From positions 1 through 32,620 of the forward strand of contig CAZHKK010000011.1 in NCBI GenBank assembly GCA_964532735.1: a stretch of DNA of 32,620 bases, given 5' to 3'. Each line of letters opens with the position of its first letter. Position 1 is the first letter of the stretch. The position numbers and the translations under genes were made by a program. The notes below the pieces were generated by a model, which was not told the origin of the DNA, did no database searches, and saw nothing but the letters and a program-made list of their open reading frames with translations. Below, in pieces: positions 1-8,590 of this stretch. The DNA comes from JAJXYN01 sp964532735. GTDB lineage: Bacteria; Patescibacteriota; Patescibacteriia; JAGPKW01.

Positions 1-53
1 TAGGAAAAGAAGAATCAATAAAAAGAATTAATATTGCTTTAGAAAAAATATAA
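1..53 (+). CDS. 3' end of an unidentified gene (partial)
   Basis: An open frame enters from the left edge (codons in phase from base 3) and ends at TAA 51-53, giving a C-terminal tail GKEESIKRINIALEKI. A terminator hairpin follows at once, which supports a real gene end. Sixteen residues are too few to name the protein. Confidence 0.5.
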   Translation, partial: GKEESIKRINIALEKI

Positions 54-84
54 AAAATAGACTATCAGTGGTAGTCTATTTTTT
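54..84 (+). terminator. Rho-independent terminator
   Basis: Arms TAGACTA (58-64) and TAGTCTA (72-78) enclose a 7-base loop. Flanking A's (54-57) pair with the T-run that starts at 79. It closes the gene entering from the left. Confidence 0.85.
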
Positions 85-103
85 ATATTTTATTAATATA
101 TAA

Positions 104-132
104 TTGACTAAATTGAAAAAAAGTGATATAAT
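104..132 (+). promoter_or_regulatory. Sigma-70-type promoter for the HAD-like gene
   Basis: TTGACT (104-109) and TATAAT (127-132) are separated by exactly 17 bases, about 30 bases before the start codon. This is one of the most consensus-like promoters in the window. Confidence 0.8.
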
Positions 133-163
133 ATAAATATCTTTCAATCAGAGGAGGTTTTAA

Positions 164-637
164 TTGAAAGTTTATATGATTGATTTTCACGGAACCTTAA
201 TGGTTTCGAAGGGTCAAATTAAAAAAGAAAGTTTACTTTCTTTTTATCCTATTCGTAAAATGGTAGGTTTTCTTTCTGGCTTTGGTTGGTTTGTAAAGTT
301 TTCTAATTCAAAACTTTATCCCAATTATGAATTAATTGAAAGATTGAATCGTATTGGTGAAGATTCTTCCGTAAAGATTTATGTTGTTTCTGCCGCTGGT
401 GAAACTTCAAGAAAGATTATGGAAAAAGAAATAATTAGGATAGGTTTAAAGAACTTTTCTGGATTATTTCTGAGAGAAAAGCTTTTTCAGTCTCATGCTG
501 AATATAAAGTTCAGATGGCTAAAAAGCTTTCTCCAAATGTCGTTGTAGAAGACTGTCTCTACTATGGGGAAGCTATAAAAAAAGCTTTTCCAAATATACT
601 AGTTCGCTGTCCAGATTGGAATAGTATTCTAGTGTAA
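164..637 (+). CDS. HAD-superfamily hydrolase-like protein
   Basis: This 157-residue protein has the layout of a small HAD-fold phosphatase. Motif I is DFHGTL (nucleophile candidate D7), motif II is VVSAAGE, a lysine lies in the middle region (HAEYKVQMAKK), and motif IV is VVVEDCLYYGEAI. In ordinary HAD phosphatases motif I is DxDGT; here the second Asp, the usual general acid/base, is His9. Activity may therefore be altered or specialised, and the substrate cannot be told. The start is TTG at 164, chosen because a strong Shine-Dalgarno GAGGAGG (151-157) lies 6 bases before it and no better start exists. It is a single-gene unit with its own promoter, and a terminator is shared with convergent uvrB. 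Confidence 0.7.
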   Translation: MKVYMIDFHGTLMVSKGQIKKESLLSFYPIRKMVGFLSGFGWFVKFSNSKLYPNYELIERLNRIGEDSSVKIYVVSAAGETSRKIMEKEIIRIGLKNFSGLFLREKLFQSHAEYKVQMAKKLSPNVVVEDCLYYGEAIKKAFPNILVRCPDWNSILV

Positions 638-671
638 TACCGTTATTATATAATGTAATAGCGGTATTTTT
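637..671. terminator. Bidirectional terminator between the HAD-like gene and uvrB
   Basis: A 12-base-pair stem (637-648 with 656-667, one G-T pair) has a 7-base loop and T-runs on both strands. It overlaps the stop codons of both convergent genes. Confidence 0.85.
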
Positions 672-2665
672 TATTTCTTCTTTTTTGTTAATAAATCTTC
701 TAATTCTTCTATCTTATCTCTTAATTCTGCTGCTTTTTCAAAAGCTAAACTGGCAGCATATTCTTCCATTTCTTTATTTAATTGCTCTATCATATATTTA
801 ATATCAGCCTTGTTTAATTTTTTTGGATTTATCCCACCAGTATCTTTTGTTGGGTCTTCTAATTCTGTATATGGTAATATATCGTCTTTTATATCTTTTA
901 TTATTGTTTTTGGTGTTATATTGTGTTTTTTATTGTATTTTTCTTGTATTTTTCTTCTTCTGTTTGTTTCTTTGATTGCGTAATTCATAGAATCTGTTAT
1001 TTTGTTTGCATACATTATAACTTTTCCGTTTTGGTTACGAGCTGCCCTTCCTATTGTTTGTATTAATGATGTTTTTGATCTTAAAAAACCTTCTTTATCT
1101 GCGTCTATAATACCTATTAAAGATACTTCTGGCAGATCCAAGCCTTCTCTTAATAAATTAACTCCAATAAGACAATCATATTTTCCTTGTCTTAATTTTT
1201 TTAATATATCAAGTCTTTCCATGGTTTTAATTTCAGAATGAAGATAAGTTGTTTTTATTTCTAAATCTAAAAGATAATCAGCAAGATCTTCTGCTGTTTT
1301 TTTTGTTAATGTAGTAACCAATGTTCTTTCTTTGTTTTTTGCTCTTTTTTGTATTTCTTTTGCTATATCTTCTACTTGTGTATCTGTTGATCTTATTTCT
1401 ATAACAGGATCAAGAAGTCCAGTCGGACGTATTATTTGTTCTGCAAAATTATCTTTTGATATTTCGTATTCTTCTGGTCCTGGAGTTGCAGACATAAAAA
1501 CCATTTGTTTGATTTTTTTATCAAACTCTTCTTTTTTAAGTGGTCTGTTGTCAAAAGCAGCTGGCAATCTAAAACCAAAATCTATTAAATTTTTTTTTCT
1601 TGCATAATCACCATTATACATAGCTCTTATTTGTGGAAGAGTTATGTGAGATTCGTCCATTATCATTAAAAAATCTTTACCAAAATAATCTATAAGAGTA
1701 TAAGGCATTTCTCCAGGTTGTCTTCCATCTATATATCTGCTGTAATTTTCTATTCCATTACAAAAACCAGTTTCTTTCATCATTTCTAAATCATATCTAA
1801 CTCTTTGTTCTATTCTTTCTGCTTCTAGTGGTTTTTCATTTTTATTAAAATATTCTAATTGTGATTCCAAATCTTTTTCTATTTGTTTGATAATAGGATC
1901 CATTTTTGTTTTTTCTGTAACATAGTGAGTAGCTGGAGGGATGGATATAGTTTCTAATATTTCTAATATTTTTCTAGTTGTTTTATTTATAATTGATATT
2001 TTTTCAATTTTATTTCCAAAAAATTCTATTTTTATTAAATAATCTTTAGAGTTAGCTGGAAAAACCTCTAAAACATCACCTGAAATTCTAAAAAATCCTC
2101 TAGTTAATTCTATGTCGTTTCGATTATATTGTATAGCTACTAATTTATTCGCTATTTCTTTAATTGATGTTTTTTTATTTTTTTCTATTTTTATAAATGA
2201 ATTTAATACTTCATCTGGTTTTCCAAGACCATAAATACAAGATACTGATGCGACTATAATTACATCTTTTCTTGTTAATAGGGAAGTTGTTGCTTCATAT
2301 CTTAATCTGTCTATTTCCTCGTTTATTTGAGTTTCTTTGGCTATGTAAGTATCACTAGTAGGCAAATAGCTTTCTGGTTGATAGTAATCATAATAAGAAA
2401 CAAAATAATGGACAGCATTATTTGGAAAAAAAGATTGAAATTCTTGTGCTAATTGAGCTGCTAATGTTTTATTGTGTGATATAACTAGAGTAGGTTTATT
2501 TACTTTATTTATAATATTAGCAACAGTAAATGTTTTTCCTGTTCCAGTAGCTCCAAGTAATGTTGAAAATTTTTCACCTTTTTGCAACCAATTATAAATT
2601 TTATCAATAGCTTGAGATTGATCTTCATTGGGAGAGAATTTTGATTGTAAATTGAATGAGTTCAT
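671..2665 (-). CDS. uvrB: UvrABC excinuclease subunit B
   Basis: UvrB is the damage-verifying helicase-like subunit of nucleotide excision repair. It is loaded on DNA by UvrA and recruits UvrC for the dual incision. The 664-residue length is normal. Visible features are Walker A GATGTGKT (38-45), the aromatic beta-hairpin region YYDYYQPESYLPTSDTYIAKE near 92-112 that probes damaged DNA, the DESH box (IMDESH), helicase motif VI QTIGRAARN, and the C-terminal UVR helical hairpin (MEEYAASLAFEKAAELRDKIEEL) that contacts UvrC. The ATG at 2665 has no Shine-Dalgarno site, only an A/T-rich leader. No uvrA or uvrC is adjacent. It diverges from the gene at 2785 and converges on the HAD-like gene. Confidence 0.98.
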   Translation of the reverse strand: MNSFNLQSKFSPNEDQSQAIDKIYNWLQKGEKFSTLLGATGTGKTFTVANIINKVNKPTLVISHNKTLAAQLAQEFQSFFPNNAVHYFVSYYDYYQPESYLPTSDTYIAKETQINEEIDRLRYEATTSLLTRKDVIIVASVSCIYGLGKPDEVLNSFIKIEKNKKTSIKEIANKLVAIQYNRNDIELTRGFFRISGDVLEVFPANSKDYLIKIEFFGNKIEKISIINKTTRKILEILETISIPPATHYVTEKTKMDPIIKQIEKDLESQLEYFNKNEKPLEAERIEQRVRYDLEMMKETGFCNGIENYSRYIDGRQPGEMPYTLIDYFGKDFLMIMDESHITLPQIRAMYNGDYARKKNLIDFGFRLPAAFDNRPLKKEEFDKKIKQMVFMSATPGPEEYEISKDNFAEQIIRPTGLLDPVIEIRSTDTQVEDIAKEIQKRAKNKERTLVTTLTKKTAEDLADYLLDLEIKTTYLHSEIKTMERLDILKKLRQGKYDCLIGVNLLREGLDLPEVSLIGIIDADKEGFLRSKTSLIQTIGRAARNQNGKVIMYANKITDSMNYAIKETNRRRKIQEKYNKKHNITPKTIIKDIKDDILPYTELEDPTKDTGGINPKKLNKADIKYMIEQLNKEMEEYAASLAFEKAAELRDKIEELEDLLTKKKK

Positions 2666-2726
2666 ATTTTATTGTTATAAATAAATTTTATATGATTTTT
2701 ACACAAAAAGGAAGATAATAACTAAA

Positions 2727-2756
2727 TTGACAAAAATTAAAAAATATGGTTATATA
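2727..2756 (+). promoter_or_regulatory. Promoter of the 2785 gene
   Basis: Consensus TTGACA (2727-2732) is followed after 17-18 bases by TTATAT/TATATA (2750-2756). It lies in the divergent gap between uvrB and the 2785 gene. Confidence 0.7.
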
Positions 2757-2784
2757 TAAATATATGAATCATGGAGGATTTTTT

Positions 2785-3165
2785 ATGAAACAAATTGTTT
2801 TTGCTGTTTTTAAATATTATATAAAAGAGAGTGAAATATCTGTCTTGTCTGATTCTTCTATTGAAAATTATTGTTTTTTTAAAAAAAAATTACCTATGTA
2901 TGAAGAAAAATTTATTTTTTCACTTAAAGAGCTTGGAGTTTTTTCGAACAATAAATTTATTTTTAGTCCAAGCAATACTGTAATTGAAAATTTTTTTAAA
3001 ATTTGTTTAAAAGAAGATATGAATATTGCTCTTTTTGAAAAATTTATAAATCAAAAAATAAAAAAAGAAATATATAATTTAGAAAATAAAAAAATATTAA
3101 CAGATGAACAATATTTTGAAAATATACTTGATGTTTATAAAGAAAAACATCAAAAAATGCAATAA
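2785..3165 (+). CDS. Small protein of unknown function
   Basis: I do not recognise this 126-residue protein (MKQIVFAVFKYYIKES...). It is rich in Lys, Glu, Ile and Phe and mostly helical in appearance. It has no signal peptide, membrane helix or catalytic motif that I can see. An in-frame ATG exists upstream at 2746, but the start at 2785 is preferred: GGAGG (2773-2777) lies 7 bases before it, while the upstream ATG falls inside the predicted -10 region. It has its own promoter and a terminator shared with RNase J. The strong Shine-Dalgarno site groups it with the accessory genes of this window rather than the core genes. Confidence 0.65.
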   Translation: MKQIVFAVFKYYIKESEISVLSDSSIENYCFFKKKLPMYEEKFIFSLKELGVFSNNKFIFSPSNTVIENFFKICLKEDMNIALFEKFINQKIKKEIYNLENKKILTDEQYFENILDVYKEKHQKMQ

Positions 3166-3171
3166 AAACAA

Positions 3172-3201
3172 AATAAGCCTAAAATTAGGCTTATTTTTTA
3201 T
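3172..3201. terminator. Bidirectional terminator between the 2785 gene and RNase J
   Basis: Arms AATAAGCCTA (3172-3181) and TAGGCTTATT (3186-3195) enclose a 4-base loop, with T-rich tails on both strands. Confidence 0.85.
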
Positions 3202-5145
3202 TTATACTTCTAATATTACAGGTAATATCATAGGTGTTCTATGTGTTTTTTTGTAAACAAATTTTCCTATTTCATCTCTCATTCTTTCTTTTACTATAGA
3301 TTCATCAAAAGGAATATTTGGGTCTTTTTCTAAAAGACAACCTATTACTTTACTTCTTATTTCTTCAACTAATTTTTTATTAGCATTCATATATATAAAA
3401 CCTCTTGATATTATGTCTGGATTTGCTAATAATTTCCCAGTTTTTCTGTCTATCGTAGATATTACAACAAGCATTCCATGCTCTGACATTTGCTTTCTAT
3501 CTCTTATAACTATTCCAGAAACATCTCCAATTCCTAATCCGTCAACATATACATCATTCATTTGTAATTTTTCTCCAGTTAATTTAACGTTTCTTTCTTT
3601 ATCAAATTCTATTATTTCTCCATCTTTTGATATTAATACGTTTTCTTTTGGCATTCCCATGCTTTTTGCTACTTCAGCATTCATTTGTATATGTGTATGT
3701 GTTCCGTATATTGGTATGTAATATTTTGGATTAACAAGTTTTAATAATAATTTTATATCTTCTTGTTTTGCATGTCCTCCAGCATGAACATCCATCATAT
3801 GATAATTTATTATATTTGCATGATGTAAATAAAGACTATCTCTAAGTTTTGCAACAGATCTTTCATTTCCTGGAATTATAGAGGAAGAGAATATTACAGT
3901 ATCTCCCGGTGTTATTTTTAGAGATTTGTGTTCATTGTTTGCTATTCTGTATAAAACTGCATTATCTTCTCCTTGTGCTCCTGTGCAAGCTATTACTATT
4001 TTATCATCAGGATAATTTTTCATTTCTTTATAATCTATTATTGTTTTCGGATTGAATTTTAAATATCCTAATTCGTGTGCTATGTCTATGTTTGCTTTCA
4101 TTGATCTTCCGTCTATAATAACCTTTTTGCCTAATTGTTCAGCAACTGAAATTATATGATATAAACGTGAAAGTAGAGAAGCAAATGTTCCTATTATTAT
4201 TCTTCCAGGTGCTTGTTTGAATAATGTTTCTAATGTTTTTCTTACTTCTATTTCTGACATTTGGTGTCCTTTTTGATCTGCGTTTGTACTATCTCCAAAA
4301 ATAGCTAATACATTTTTATGATATAAATCTGCTATTTTATGTAATTCTGTTTGCATAAAATCCACAGGATTTAAATCAAATTTCCAATCTCCGGTGTGTA
4401 ATAATATTCCAACTGGAGATTCTATTACTACCATAACACTATCTGGTATAGAATGAGAAACTCTTATAAAGTTTAATTTAAAAACTCCTAATTGTATTAC
4501 ATCATCTACTCCAACTTCTATAAATCTTGGCTTGGATCTTGTTTGAAATTCCTCTTGTCTTTTTTTGATGACTCCTATTGTAAGTTTAAGTCCAAATATT
4601 GGAGGATTTCCTAATTTATCTAACAAGTGGGGAATAGCTCCTATATGATCATAATGTCCATGAGTTATAAATACACCTTTAATGTTTTTTTCTAAACCTT
4701 CAAGGCAAGTAATATCTGGAATTATGTAATCAACTCCCAATAATTCTTCGTCTGGAAATTGAAGACCCATATCTATTAATAAAATATCATCATTATATTT
4801 GAAGCCCATCATATTGCTTCCAACTTCTTCTAATCCGCCAAATGCAAAAACTATAAGTTTATCTTTTGGTGTTTTTTTTAGGTCATATAATTTTTGAGGC
4901 TCTTCTCTGTTTTTAAAAGTTCTTCCTATTCTTCTTTTATCGTATGATTTTATTTCTCCTACAACTATATTTCCATTTCTATCAGCTTTTGGTCTTACTG
5001 AATATGGTTTTGTTGTTTTATTGTTTTGTTTATAGTAACTTTTTCTTTCATATATTTTTTTATATATGTTTTTATTTTCAGAGTTTGCGTTTTGGTTGTT
5101 ACTTGTGTTGTCTTGATTATTTATTGTTGAATTTTCTGTATTCAT
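3202..5145 (-). CDS. rnj: Ribonuclease J
   Basis: RNase J is a metallo-beta-lactamase/beta-CASP exo- and endoribonuclease used in mRNA decay and rRNA maturation. The 647 residues begin with a roughly 90-residue Asn/Lys-rich disordered extension, followed by the catalytic core. Metal-binding HGHYDH lies at 162-167 (HxHxDH), the downstream motif is LLHTGDWKFDLNP, and the beta-CASP region contains FGDSTNAD, the HMMDVHAGGHA motif and IPIYGTHTHIQ. The C-terminal domain (TRTPMILPVILEV-type ending) is present. The long basic/Asn-rich N-terminus resembles what I recall for Patescibacteria RNase J and may bind RNA; that role is inference. It is monocistronic between terminators and starts without a Shine-Dalgarno site. 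Confidence 0.95.
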   Translation of the reverse strand: MNTENSTINNQDNTSNNQNANSENKNIYKKIYERKSYYKQNNKTTKPYSVRPKADRNGNIVVGEIKSYDKRRIGRTFKNREEPQKLYDLKKTPKDKLIVFAFGGLEEVGSNMMGFKYNDDILLIDMGLQFPDEELLGVDYIIPDITCLEGLEKNIKGVFITHGHYDHIGAIPHLLDKLGNPPIFGLKLTIGVIKKRQEEFQTRSKPRFIEVGVDDVIQLGVFKLNFIRVSHSIPDSVMVVIESPVGILLHTGDWKFDLNPVDFMQTELHKIADLYHKNVLAIFGDSTNADQKGHQMSEIEVRKTLETLFKQAPGRIIIGTFASLLSRLYHIISVAEQLGKKVIIDGRSMKANIDIAHELGYLKFNPKTIIDYKEMKNYPDDKIVIACTGAQGEDNAVLYRIANNEHKSLKITPGDTVIFSSSIIPGNERSVAKLRDSLYLHHANIINYHMMDVHAGGHAKQEDIKLLLKLVNPKYYIPIYGTHTHIQMNAEVAKSMGMPKENVLISKDGEIIEFDKERNVKLTGEKLQMNDVYVDGLGIGDVSGIVIRDRKQMSEHGMLVVISTIDRKTGKLLANPDIISRGFIYMNANKKLVEEIRSKVIGCLLEKDPNIPFDESIVKERMRDEIGKFVYKKTHRTPMILPVILEV

Positions 5146-5303
5146 ATTTTGTTTATTATTTATATTTTATAAAAGTTTGAAAGAAATAAAATAATTAAGT
5201 TGTGTAAATTATTTAAAACAAAGCTAAACTAAAATTTAGGAACATTTTATTATAATGTTTTTAAATTTATTCTTTTTTAGAATACGTTTAAACATTGAAT
5301 TAT

Positions 5304-5326
5304 GAACAATAATATTATTATTGTTC
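5304..5326. terminator. Inverted repeat after the peptide-binding-protein operon
   Basis: Ten-base perfect arms GAACAATAAT (5304-5313) and ATTATTGTTC (5317-5326) have a 3-base loop and sit 13 bases past the stop of the minus-strand operon. No long T-run follows, so it may be a weak terminator or an RNA 3'-end stabiliser. The rest of 5146-5338 shows no gene. Confidence 0.45.
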
Positions 5327-5338
5327 ATTGTTCAGTAT

Positions 5339-7072
5339 TTAAAATAATTTCTTTTTTGTTTTTATATACCAATTTTCGATATTGTTAAATCTTTCTGAAG
5401 GAGTTGTTATTTCTTTTTCGTTTATAATTTTTATATCTTTTGTTGTAATATAATTATAATGTTGATTAAAAAGAAAAATTGATGGCATATCGTCTTTTAT
5501 TTTTTCTTGTATAAATTTATATAAATCTTGTATTTCTTCTTTATCATTTGTTTTTCTTGCTTTTTCTATTGCATTATCAACTTCTTTGTTGTTGTATAAG
5601 GCAAGATTTAATCCGGGATTTTTTATTTGAGAAGAATGCCAGAACGCGAAAGGATCAGAAGATCCTCCTAATATTTCTCCATATAGTAATATTTCATAAT
5701 TTCTTGGTTTTATAATATCTTCTTTTATAGAACTTTGGTCTATGTAATTTATATTTAATTTAATACCTAATTTTTCCCATTGATTTTGAATTTCTTTTGC
5801 AATAAGTTGATTGTCATTTGTAGAAACGGTTGTTATTGTAAATTCAAGTTTTTGTTCATTTTTTATCATTATTCCAGTTTCTTTATCTCTTTCCCAATCG
5901 TTATTTTCTAATAACTCCACAGCATTTGCTGGATTAAAGTCGTAATCTTTAAAATCTTTACTGTATCCAATCATATTTTTAGGAAAAATTGTTTCTACTT
6001 TTTCAGCATTGTTGTTAAAAATATTTTTTATAATTTCATTTTTATTTGTTCCTATTGTTAAAGCTTTTCTTATGTAATTTTCTTTTAATAAAGGATTTAA
6101 AGAAGAGTTAAAGAATAAAGCTGTATATTGAGGAAGTGTAAAAGTGTTTATGGAAATATTTTTACTAGACAATTCTTCTAATTCATTTTGATTTAAAAAA
6201 CTAACTCCATTTATTTTTTTATCTTGTATTGTTTCTATAGCTTCTTGAGTGTCGGATAAAAATTTAAATGTTAATTCTTTTATATATGGTTTCTTTTTGA
6301 AATAGTTATCATTACTTTCTAATGTGTATGATTTTATAAAACCTTCTTTACTTTTTGATAGAGTTTTAAATTTATATGGGCCAGTTCCTACTGGTTTCAA
6401 GTTGTATTCACTAAGAGGAAATTGAGTAAAACTAATATCTTGCCATATATGTTTTGGTAATATTCCAAAGGTTAATGAATCTAAAAATGGGGAATATGTA
6501 TCTAATAATGTAAGCGTGAAATTTAAATCATCTATTTTTGTTGTGCTGACGTCCTTAAGTGTTACATATAATGGACTTTTAAAATTTGGATTTTGAATTG
6601 TTTTGATTGTATATATAATATCTTCTGAAGTAAGTTTATTACCATCATGCCAATATACATAATTTTTTAATTTAAAACTATATGTTTTTTGATCTTCTGA
6701 TATAGTGAACGAGTCAACAAGAGATGGTTCCAATGTTCTTTTTTTGTGTTCAAATAATGAATTATATATTAATTTGTTTATATCACTATCAACATCGTTG
6801 GATAAGGATAGTAATGGATTCAAATATTGTATTTGTCCAATAATACCTTCTGTATAATTTCCACCATATGTTGGCGTTGAACCTATTTTTTGGTAACCTC
6901 TAAACATAAAATATCCAGAACTTAATATTATTAATAATATAAAAATTCTGATAAATATTTTTTCTTTATAATTTAAAAACAAAGAAATATATTTAAATTG
7001 TTTTAAGTTGGGTATTTTTTTCTTATTTTTTTGAGAAACTAATTTAAGATTTGTCTTGTAAAATTTGTCCAT
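5339..7072 (-). CDS. Membrane-anchored oligopeptide ABC transporter substrate-binding protein (SBP_bac_5 type)
   Basis: This 577-residue protein belongs to the periplasmic peptide/nickel-binding family 5 (OppA/DppA-like). It would capture peptides outside the cell for an ABC importer. After a basic cytoplasmic stretch of about 40 residues, a single hydrophobic helix (about 41-60, IFIRIFILLIILSSGYFMF) anchors it; there is no lipobox. Family signatures follow: GGNYTEGIIGQIQYLNPL, LVDSFTISEDQKTYSFKLK, YVYWHDGNKLTSEDIIYT, FGILPKHIW and PVGTGPYKF. Anchoring by a helix rather than a lipid is, from memory, typical of Patescibacteria homologues. It follows secG and tRNA-Lys in one transcription unit. 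No permease or ATPase genes are present here, so the transporter partner is elsewhere or the protein acts alone. Confidence 0.88.
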   Translation of the reverse strand: MDKFYKTNLKLVSQKNKKKIPNLKQFKYISLFLNYKEKIFIRIFILLIILSSGYFMFRGYQKIGSTPTYGGNYTEGIIGQIQYLNPLLSLSNDVDSDINKLIYNSLFEHKKRTLEPSLVDSFTISEDQKTYSFKLKNYVYWHDGNKLTSEDIIYTIKTIQNPNFKSPLYVTLKDVSTTKIDDLNFTLTLLDTYSPFLDSLTFGILPKHIWQDISFTQFPLSEYNLKPVGTGPYKFKTLSKSKEGFIKSYTLESNDNYFKKKPYIKELTFKFLSDTQEAIETIQDKKINGVSFLNQNELEELSSKNISINTFTLPQYTALFFNSSLNPLLKENYIRKALTIGTNKNEIIKNIFNNNAEKVETIFPKNMIGYSKDFKDYDFNPANAVELLENNDWERDKETGIMIKNEQKLEFTITTVSTNDNQLIAKEIQNQWEKLGIKLNINYIDQSSIKEDIIKPRNYEILLYGEILGGSSDPFAFWHSSQIKNPGLNLALYNNKEVDNAIEKARKTNDKEEIQDLYKFIQEKIKDDMPSIFLFNQHYNYITTKDIKIINEKEITTPSERFNNIENWYIKTKKKLF

Positions 7073-7150
7073 ATTTTTTTAAATTTAAAAACCAAAATCA
7101 AAAAATAATCCTTAATATAGATATTTTAGTTTTTAATATTTATTTAAAAT

Positions 7151-7369
7151 TTATTTTACGAAAATATTCGCAATTATAGAAACTGCAAGTATTGTTCCCA
7201 ATACTATTGTAGATATGTAAAGAACTTTTTCAGCTCCTCTTTTTGTTGTGTAAAAATTGCTTGAATTTCCAAAAAGATTAGAAAGGCTAGAATTTTTACC
7301 TTGAAGCAAAACAGTTATAATTATTAATATTGATGTAATAAATTGTATTATTTTAAGTATTTTTTCCAT
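7151..7369 (-). CDS. secG: Preprotein translocase subunit SecG
   Basis: SecG is the small accessory membrane subunit of the SecYEG channel. From the ATG at 7369 the protein is 72 residues with two membrane helices (about 5-21 and 48-70) joined by a polar loop. The loop carries the family pattern LLQGKNSSLSNLFGNSSNFYTTKRGAEK. A longer frame starting at 7423 would run through tRNA-Lys and is not a credible start. It lies 20 bases behind tRNA-Lys and 78 bases ahead of the peptide-binding protein, all on the minus strand, so the three are probably transcribed together. Confidence 0.93.
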   Translation of the reverse strand: MEKILKIIQFITSILIIITVLLQGKNSSLSNLFGNSSNFYTTKRGAEKVLYISTIVLGTILAVSIIANIFVK

Positions 7370-7389
7370 ATAAATTGAGTTTTCATTAA

Positions 7390-7465
7390 TGGTAGGCCCT
7401 GTGGGAATCGAACCCACGACCATCAGCTTAAAAGGCTGTTGCTCTACCGACTGAGCTAAGGACCT
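7390..7465 (-). tRNA. tRNA-Lys (anticodon UUU)
   Basis: A complete cloverleaf on the minus strand: acceptor AGGTCCT pairs with AGGGCCT, and the D arm has GCTC/GAGC. The anticodon loop is CTTTTAA with anticodon TTT, and the T arm is GTGGG TTCGATT CCCAC. The 3' CCA is encoded. Confidence 0.97.
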
Positions 7466-7481
7466 ATGATAAGTATTACGT

Positions 7482-7510
7482 AGTGTATACTAAATTTTGC
7501 TTTTAGTCAA
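7482..7510 (-). promoter_or_regulatory. Promoter of the tRNA-Lys / secG / peptide-binding-protein unit
   Basis: On the minus strand TTGACT (7510-7505) and TACACT (7487-7482) are spaced 17 bases apart and end about 17 bases before the tRNA 5' end. Confidence 0.75.
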
Positions 7511-7614
7511 TAATTTGTTCGTGTTTTTGTTTGTTGTGTTGAATTATATGAGATATGTTTTGTGTTTATGTTTTATTATTGTTGTGGAAAAGTAATGTTT
7601 ATTTTATTGAAAAG

Positions 7615-7693
7615 ATTGTATAATACTTATGAATATTAACTAAAATAAATTTATGGATGGGAAGATATATGATTTATTGAAAAAAATAGATGG
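7615..7693 (+). repeat. Array promoter/leader repeat, copy A
   Basis: This 79-base segment matches 9195-9273 at about 73 of 79 positions without gaps (offset 1580). It covers the TATAAT box (7619-7624), an AT-rich leader without a Shine-Dalgarno site, and the first 14 codons of the downstream gene. The -35 region is weak here. The rest of 7466-7652 holds only the divergent promoters and T-rich DNA. Confidence 0.8.
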
Positions 7694-8066
7694 CTTTACA
7701 ATAGCTAAATTCGGCTTAAGCAAAGATGATAGAATTTTTTTGAAACAATTATTATTAGATGAGTCTTATTTGAATGATTTTATTGAAATATATGGTATTG
7801 ATAAGGTTAATGAGTTTTTAGTTAATATTTATAATGACTTGTGTAATATAAATCTTAATATTGATAAATTAAATAGAGAATCTGATGATAATATACAGAA
7901 ACATCTAAACGCTTTGTTTAGTAAGGAAATAAATGATTTAGAAAAAGAAAAAGAAGAAAAAATAGAACTTTTAATAAAAAATAAAATACTTAAAGAAAAA
8001 ATAAAGGAACAGGAATTAAATGATTTAGAATTGTATAATAAAATAAAACAAAGTTTAAATAATTAA
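7653..8066 (+). CDS. Array protein 1a, helical, unknown function (MDGKIY family)
   Basis: This 137-residue, highly charged, apparently all-helical protein opens with MDGKIYDLLKKIDGF. Residues 95-130 (KEINDLEKEKEEKIELLIKNK...) look like a coiled coil. No signal peptide or membrane helix is visible. A paralogue at 9233 shares the N-terminus (MDGKIYNLLKKID) and the LKxLLLDE segment near residues 30-40 but diverges in the C-terminal half. I recognise no family. The start is fixed by the conserved leader shared with the 9233 gene. Twelve bases separate it from the next gene, so the two form an operon. Confidence 0.75.
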   Translation: MDGKIYDLLKKIDGFTIAKFGLSKDDRIFLKQLLLDESYLNDFIEIYGIDKVNEFLVNIYNDLCNINLNIDKLNRESDDNIQKHLNALFSKEINDLEKEKEEKIELLIKNKILKEKIKEQELNDLELYNKIKQSLNN

Positions 8067-8078
8067 TTATAAAAAATT

Positions 8079-8561
8079 ATGAGTTTTATCGATAAATATG
8101 AAAACAAAAAACCTACAAAGGATGATTTAAAAAAAATGGATAGTGAAGTTGTAAATGCAATAAAAAGTGGAGCATTAGCTAGAAGTAGTGAGGAACAAAT
8201 AAAAATACTTGAAGAGTATATTGAGGAGGCGAGGAAAATTTTTAAGGAAGGGACTATAATGGATTTAATAGATAATATTGCTGGTAATATTAATAATTTT
8301 AAAGAAACGTTGGATTTATTTAGGATATCAGATGAAAAAATAAATAATATTATAGCAATAATAAAGGGTGCTTGCTGGAATAATTATAGAGCACAACATC
8401 ATAATTTACCATTAAATTGTGAAGAATATTTTAAAAGTTTAAGTAATAAAGAAAGGGTGAAATTAATAAATGATATTTATAATAAAGCAATTAAGGGGAA
8501 TGTTATGATGAATCTTTTAGAACAGAAGTATCAGGATATTTTAAATGATAATGCCGCATAA
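8079..8561 (+). CDS. Array protein 1b, helical, unknown function
   Basis: This 160-residue soluble helical protein is encoded directly behind 1a. No known motif is seen. Its last 50 residues (YFKSLSNKERVKLINDIYNKA) resemble the end of the protein at 9675 (FYERLNSDEKIKLIVSYLEKK), which holds the same position in the next cassette, so they are probably distant paralogues. There is no Shine-Dalgarno site (leader TTATAAAAAATT). It ends at a bidirectional terminator shared with the convergent gene at 8591. Confidence 0.7.
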   Translation: MSFIDKYENKKPTKDDLKKMDSEVVNAIKSGALARSSEEQIKILEEYIEEARKIFKEGTIMDLIDNIAGNINNFKETLDLFRISDEKINNIIAIIKGACWNNYRAQHHNLPLNCEEYFKSLSNKERVKLINDIYNKAIKGNVMMNLLEQKYQDILNDNAA

Positions 8562-8563
8562 AA

Positions 8564-8590
8564 AACACCGTTTTTAAAACGGTGTTTTAT
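8564..8590. terminator. Bidirectional terminator, array cassette 1
   Basis: Stem AACACCGTTTT (8564-8574) pairs with AAAACGGTGTT (8576-8586). The tails are T-rich on both strands and overlap the two convergent gene ends. Confidence 0.9.

Noticed and set aside
7370..7423. N-terminal extension of SecG (MVVGSIPTGPT...)
   Set aside because: It is the translated 3' part of tRNA-Lys. The family starts at the ATG at 7369.
7390..7653. tRNA-Lys as an integration site for a mobile island
   Set aside because: No duplicated tRNA 3' end or integrase is visible, and the array lies on the promoter side of the tRNA, not at its 3' end.
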